From a virus: 40,710 nucleotides of DNA. Made by a program: the position numbers and the translations under genes. The stretch covers positions 1 to 40,710 of IMG/VR virus record IMGVR_UViG_3300046689_000204; one strand, written 5' to 3'. A model generated the notes under the pieces. The model was not told the origin of the DNA. It worked only from the letters and a program-made list of their open reading frames with translations, and did not search any database. This document shows positions 39,491-40,710 of the stretch, piece after piece; the first letter of the stretch is position 1, and each line of letters begins with the position of its first letter.

Positions 39491-39540
39491 TTGCTTGCCG
39501 TCGCTCAGGGGTGTACTGTTTGGGTTCTGTGAGACAGGAC
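39491..39540 (+). promoter_or_regulatory. possible rightward promoter with dyad
   Basis: A weak -35-like TTGCTT (39491-39496) and -10-like TACTGT (39514-39519) are 17 bases apart. Just downstream, at about the expected start, is a 17-base imperfect dyad GTTCTGTGAGACAGGAC (39524-39540). The dyad may be a regulator site. The promoter itself has only partial matches. Confidence 0.3.
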
Positions 39541-39562
39541 GCGCGATTGGCGAAGGAGGATA

Positions 39563-39763
39563 ATGGTTCTATGGCGCCACTGCGCCCGGAGCCTTCCCTT
39601 GAAAAACTCGCTGATCGTTGCCCTTGCCGTGGTTTTGGGTCTGAGCTGCGTTGCCGCTGCCAAGCCTGCCGTTCCCCCGCCCACAACCTCACAGGCTCAA
39701 GAAGCAATCCCGGTCCCGCTTTGCAATCCGGACGACCCCTGCACGCCTGGCGGCGTCAATTAG
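39563..39763 (+). CDS. exported Pro-rich peptide, 66 aa
   Basis: GAAGGAGG precedes the ATG. A basic N-terminus and hydrophobic core (SLIVALAVVLGLSCVAAA) form a Sec signal; the LGLSC stretch is also a possible lipobox (LSC without the usual Gly/Ala). The mature part is short, Pro-rich and ends with two cysteines (LCNPDDPCTPGG) six residues apart. It is the first rightward gene from the divergent control region and precedes the 7-TM gene by 22 bases. Function unknown; phage cargo or lysis-related lipopeptide are options. Confidence 0.58.
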   Translation: MVLWRHCARSLPLKNSLIVALAVVLGLSCVAAAKPAVPPPTTSQAQEAIPVPLCNPDDPCTPGGVN

Positions 39764-39785
39764 GGCCCTCCGTTAAGGGGGAATT

Positions 39786-40568
39786 GTGCTTTCTAACCGC
39801 TGGTTGACCTCGCTCTCATGGATTGAGGTCGGCGTGATCGCCATTGCGCTCGTTTTGGTTGCGCGTAAACCAAAGCTCTGGGCGCAATGGCCTTCGTGCT
39901 GCCTCTATGTTCTGGTGGAGTTTTCCCGCAATATCGTGCTGATGGTGTGGCTATACCCTTCAAGCCACCACCGCGCCTCGACGCTTACCTACTGGATCAG
40001 TCAAGGCGTTCTGTCGCTACTGCGGCTGTGGATCATCGTTGACATTCTGAAGTCATTTCCCGGCCTCGACTTTATCCCCCGAAAGTTGCATCTCTTTGTC
40101 GCCGTCGTCGGGGCGACAATCGTTCTTTCCTCAGTCTGGTATTGCCATCAGGCATATATCACCCCGATGACGCAATTCAAGCAATCTATCGTGCTTATCA
40201 ATCAGTCTGTAAGCATCGGCTGGGCCGTGTTTGGGATAGCACTGCTAGGCTCAATCAAGCTGTTCAATATGGGATGGGAACCGCGAGGGGCGGGCGTTGC
40301 CTGCTGTCTCTTCGTGCGCGTCTGTACGGATCTACTGGTAGCAAAGCTGTATGCCTCACAAACAAGGAATGTAAAAGTCTCAGGCATGTTCATTGATACA
40401 TTTTGTTCGATTGTGCTCTATGTCTCCTGGTCTTGCCTGCTGGTAAGACCGCTTAAGTATCACGACCGCGCCCTGGACGAGTTTGACGCGGAAACCCTGG
40501 ATGGTAATTTTTCAAAGCTGCTAACGACGCTCAGTCTTGGGCAGAGAAAGTTAAGGACTGAACGATGA
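39786..40568 (+). CDS. seven-TM membrane protein, 260 aa
   Basis: A 260-aa integral membrane protein starting at GTG 39786 behind AAGGGGG. Seven hydrophobic segments are visible (for example VGVIAIALVLVA, GVLSLLRLWIIVDIL, LFVAVVGATIVLSS and FIDTFCSIVLYVSWS), with a charged cytoplasmic-type C-terminal tail (about 225-260). This build resembles an expanded group of unannotated membrane proteins in Terriglobia genomes, which suggests host-derived cargo. Its base composition is less G+C-rich than that of the virion genes. The stop overlaps the next ATG. No enzymatic motif recognised. Confidence 0.65.
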   Translation: MLSNRWLTSLSWIEVGVIAIALVLVARKPKLWAQWPSCCLYVLVEFSRNIVLMVWLYPSSHHRASTLTYWISQGVLSLLRLWIIVDILKSFPGLDFIPRKLHLFVAVVGATIVLSSVWYCHQAYITPMTQFKQSIVLINQSVSIGWAVFGIALLGSIKLFNMGWEPRGAGVACCLFVRVCTDLLVAKLYASQTRNVKVSGMFIDTFCSIVLYVSWSCLLVRPLKYHDRALDEFDAETLDGNFSKLLTTLSLGQRKLRTER

Positions 40569-40710
40569 GGAACCTTCTTGTCGGTTTAATTGCTGTATTG
40601 CTCTTGAATCTAATGCCTTGGCATGGTGCCATTGAAAACTCCGACGATCTAATCAATCGCCGCCCCGCCGATAAATATGAAGATTTATGCGATTTCGCTA
40701 CGGAAGGAGA
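40565..40710 (+). CDS. truncated exported protein, N-terminal part
   Basis: The gene starts at ATG 40565, overlapping the 7-TM gene stop (ATGA), and is cut by the window end after 48 codons. Its N-terminus (LLVGLIAVLLLNLMPWHGA) looks like a signal peptide or membrane anchor, followed by a charged segment (SDDLINRRPADKYEDLCDFA). The coupling suggests it works with the 7-TM protein. The full length is unknown. Confidence 0.55.
   Translation, partial: MRNLLVGLIAVLLLNLMPWHGAIENSDDLINRRPADKYEDLCDFATEG

Overview
The window is almost wholly a temperate tailed-phage genome. A packaging, capsid, tail and tail-fibre block runs left to right on the + strand (about 2.3-32.2 kb). A recombination and integration operon runs right to left on the - strand (39.4 down to 32.4 kb). 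The gene order (terminase, about 740-aa portal, acidic scaffold-like protein, capsid protein, connector-like and large beta-rich tail proteins, then three Ala/Gly/Gln-rich ejection-like proteins) suggests a short-tailed, podovirus-like virion. The host is probably an Acidobacteriota (Terriglobia-like) soil bacterium. That rests on the moderately high G+C, the Ala/Gly-Gln signal peptides and a 7-TM protein of a type I associate with that group; it is inference, not a database match.

Layout. 15-1250 (+): small membrane or hydrophobic genes, holin-like in character. 1247-1841 (-): three tiny genes behind a strong sigma70-type promoter. 1932-2305 (+): two small genes. 2309-6422: ParB-methyltransferase fusion, small and large terminase, and very small overlapping genes. 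6419-11854: portal, scaffold-like protein, coiled-coil protein, a 306-nt structured gap and the capsid gene, closed by a strong terminator. 11900-21528: head completion, tail and ejection-like proteins with a GNAT-like gene. 21493-21790 (-): two hidden tiny membrane genes. 21817-30404: five consecutive tail-fibre, spike or adhesin-like genes, every one with an apparent Sec signal peptide. 30464-32156: a metallophosphoesterase and two small genes.

At 32209-32255 lies the 3' part of a tRNA with a CAU anticodon, including its CCA end, without its 5' half. It is the expected attachment core for the tyrosine integrase gene beside it. Phage genes flank both sides, so it looks like attP in an unintegrated or circularly permuted phage genome, or like the junction of tandem prophages, rather than a normal prophage end.

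The - strand operon starts at a TTGACA-17-GATAGT promoter (39375-39403). Its predicted transcript starts almost at the ATG of a LexA-N-terminal-like winged-helix gene. Seventeen small genes follow, most coupled by ATGA or GTGA overlaps: a Bet-like annealing protein, a PD-(D/E)XK nuclease, a small HTH protein, a DUF551 protein, integrase and finally a membrane-anchored protein. Divergently (39563-40710) lie an exported Pro-rich peptide, a 7-TM protein and a truncated gene, possibly accessory cargo. I see no endolysin, DNA polymerase or classical peptidase-containing CI repressor. The lysis enzyme may lie beyond one of the window ends.

The strongest candidate for something new is the tail-fibre cassette with a signal peptide on each gene. 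Next come the structured gap before the capsid gene, the leaderless repressor-like gene heading an operon that ends in integrase, and the two - strand mini-operons inside the late region.
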